From positions 686,797 to 750,796 of the forward strand of contig SCFE01000016.1 in assembly GCA_004352715.1 (NCBI GenBank): a stretch of DNA of 64,000 nucleotides. Reading direction: 5' to 3'. Made by a program: the position numbers and the translations under genes. The stretch comes from Hofstenia miamia. Taxonomy: Eukaryota; Xenacoelomorpha; Acoela. Every line of letters starts with the position of its first letter. The stretch's first letter is position 1. This document shows, one piece after another, positions 62,664 through 64,000 of the stretch. The notes below the pieces were generated by a model, which was not told the origin of the DNA, made no database searches, and saw nothing but the letters and a program-made list of their open reading frames with translations.

Positions 62664-63314
62664 GTTTAGGTCTGTGGTAACAATAAGCCTCCTGGGGAAA
62701 GCCAGCCACATTAAATAAATGGCTTAATGCATTTCTGACGTCCACCTCCTGGGTGAATGTGGAAGTGCTATCATATTTTAGAATGAAGATGGAGATTCAA
62801 CAGGTTCAAGATGTATTAACACAAATGCTGAATTTCATCACTCAGAGCCATTATGTAATGTACACTTTTACATTCATACAATTTATACACAATTGTTAAA
62901 ATTGTTGTTGTTTTACCTCTTGCATGCTGCATTTTTTATTAATAATATTCCATACAGAAATGTCTTCATAAAAAATTTCAAGCTTTGCTAAAACCCAAGA
63001 TATTATGGTTTTGTAACTTTGAATTATTTTTTGATTAAATTATAGTAGCATGGTGTTACAATAAAAATTTCATAACTAAACCCACTCAATAATTACTTCA
63101 GTTTGCCTAAATCCTAGACTTCAACAGTAAAATCTTCATCTGAAAATTATTATGTCCCATTTAATATTGTCAAAACATTTCTTGTCATCAATTATATCAC
63201 TCTGCCAAAATCCTAGTAATCAAAAATAAAAACCTCATCAAAAATTAATTTGTTCAATTTAACTTTGTCAAAAATATTTCATTACTAGATAGCATCCACT
63301 AGAATCACTTCATT
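62664..63314 (-). repeat. Right terminal inverted repeat of the Polinton-like element
   Basis: Reverse complement of 46222-46854. The inner edge is GTTTAGGTCTGTG and the outer edge TCACTTCATT. Confidence 0.9.
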
Positions 63315-63619
63315 ATTTACTATAAATGTACAGGCAACAATCAATCTTTTACGTCAGTGGCAACAGCATGGTAAACACAGCATTCACTTGATGCTAACAC
63401 TTTTGACTGGTACATAATTGGTGATGCATACTTGATTATTGAAGTTCACGTTTGTTCAAAAGAAAAAGTTGCAATTATTATAATCAAGGCTGTATGACTC
63501 TAGAGTTAAAGATTATTTTAAAAAATTAAAAAAATCTAGTTGAAAATGGAATATTGTAAACAGAAGGACTGGAAAATCTAAAGGTTTAAATATAAACATT
63601 GAAGGTTATGTAATAATAA

Positions 63620-63920
63620 CATGATATGCAGAGATAAACGCAAAATTGAAAATGTATTAAACAAAGCTTTTGAAAACATGGGTAAGTTTGAATTTAAATC
63701 AATCAGAAAAAAATTTCTTCTAACACTAAAATTGATTGTAATGTCAAAACTGAATTTCACTTCAACTTAATTTCATATTACAATTTAAGAAAAGAAGTTC
63801 CTAAACTTGATTAAGACAAGTCATGTGGATCTAGTCACTTGCCATATTGGATAATTAAAAAGTATTTTCATATATTTGGAGAATATCTTCTTTTAGCATT
63901 TAAGCAATGTATTACACTGG
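63620..63920 (+). pseudogene. LINE scrap upstream of RT
   Basis: In the plus frame near 63795-63910: LRKEVPKLD, a stop, then DKSCGSSHLPYWIIKKYFHIF and LLLAFKQCI. This resembles the K..G.DGIP.W..K stretch that precedes the RT of CR1-like ORF2 proteins. Degraded and short. Confidence 0.5.
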
Positions 63921-64000
63921 GTAACAAATTTTTGGTCTTGTTTTTTTTAATTTTGATTTTTTGGTGTTTCTTGATGTTTTTTGATGCGCTGAGTCCGAAA

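Larger units (their letters stand above)
46222..63314. mobile_element. Polinton/Maverick-like element with long inverted repeats
   Basis: 46222-46854 and 62664-63314 are inverted copies of each other. The interior contains a protein-primed family B DNA polymerase in pieces on the minus strand, split by a LINE at 48127-54911. A 17-kb span, TIRs of about 640 bp and a PolB gene are Polinton/Maverick features. No retroviral-type integrase, packaging ATPase, protease or capsid gene was recognised, and 57720-62660 looks non-coding. A 6-bp target duplication could not be found. This may be a non-autonomous derivative or an old copy that lost its other genes. Because the LINE contains duplicated contig overlaps, the true length is probably nearer 14-15 kb. 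Confidence 0.85.

Overview
This is AT-rich (roughly 70 percent) eukaryotic DNA from an invertebrate animal. The evidence is GT-AG introns, one secreted C-type-lectin gene with four small exons, and a dense, mostly decayed mobile-element load: mariner/Tc1, piggyBac, hAT, Gypsy, non-LTR LINEs, Penelope-like elements and a Polinton/Maverick. No prokaryotic operon, rRNA, CRISPR or convincing tRNA was seen. The phylum cannot be fixed from the sequence alone.

Layout. 1-3.4 kb: non-coding repeats and a tandemly duplicated mariner-like element. 3.4-9.9 kb: piggyBac relic, a hAT-type MITE with a perfect 8-bp target duplication, and two Gypsy gag-pol relics, all minus strand. 10-11.1 kb: LINE reverse-transcriptase relic. 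12.1-19.3 kb: a four-exon PAN/C-type-lectin pseudogene whose introns hold Tc1, mariner and LINE relics. 19.6-21.6 kb: a DDE transposon whose ends carry arrays of a TTTCAT motif. 22.4-24.8 kb: a non-autonomous hAT element containing a second small hAT-like MITE, each with a perfect 8-bp target duplication. 26.6-41.5 kb: an apparently intact paralogue of the pseudogene, encoding a secreted PAN plus C-type-lectin protein of 204 residues. Its 12-kb first intron holds Penelope-like, mariner, LINE and MITE insertions. 43-46.2 kb: unrecognised coding-like debris, a LINE endonuclease relic and a Tc1 relic. 46.2-63.3 kb: a 17-kb element bounded by about 640-bp inverted repeats and carrying a broken protein-primed DNA polymerase B (Polinton/Maverick type), split by a LINE that itself looks nearly intact. 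63.6 kb to the end: another LINE scrap.

The host genes are a tandem pair: the downstream copy keeps its reading frame across all four exons, while the upstream copy has a stop and frameshift in the signal peptide, a stop in the PAN exon and a base missing at one splice site. Everything else recognisable is mobile DNA.

Assembly caution. Single N characters at 811, 29608, 32135, 50270, 50356, 50579, 53182 and 54488, and the gaps at 12405-12515 and 34918-34938, are mostly flanked by the same sequence on both sides. These look like contigs that overlap but were not merged, so many apparent tandem duplications here are probably artefacts and true lengths are shorter.
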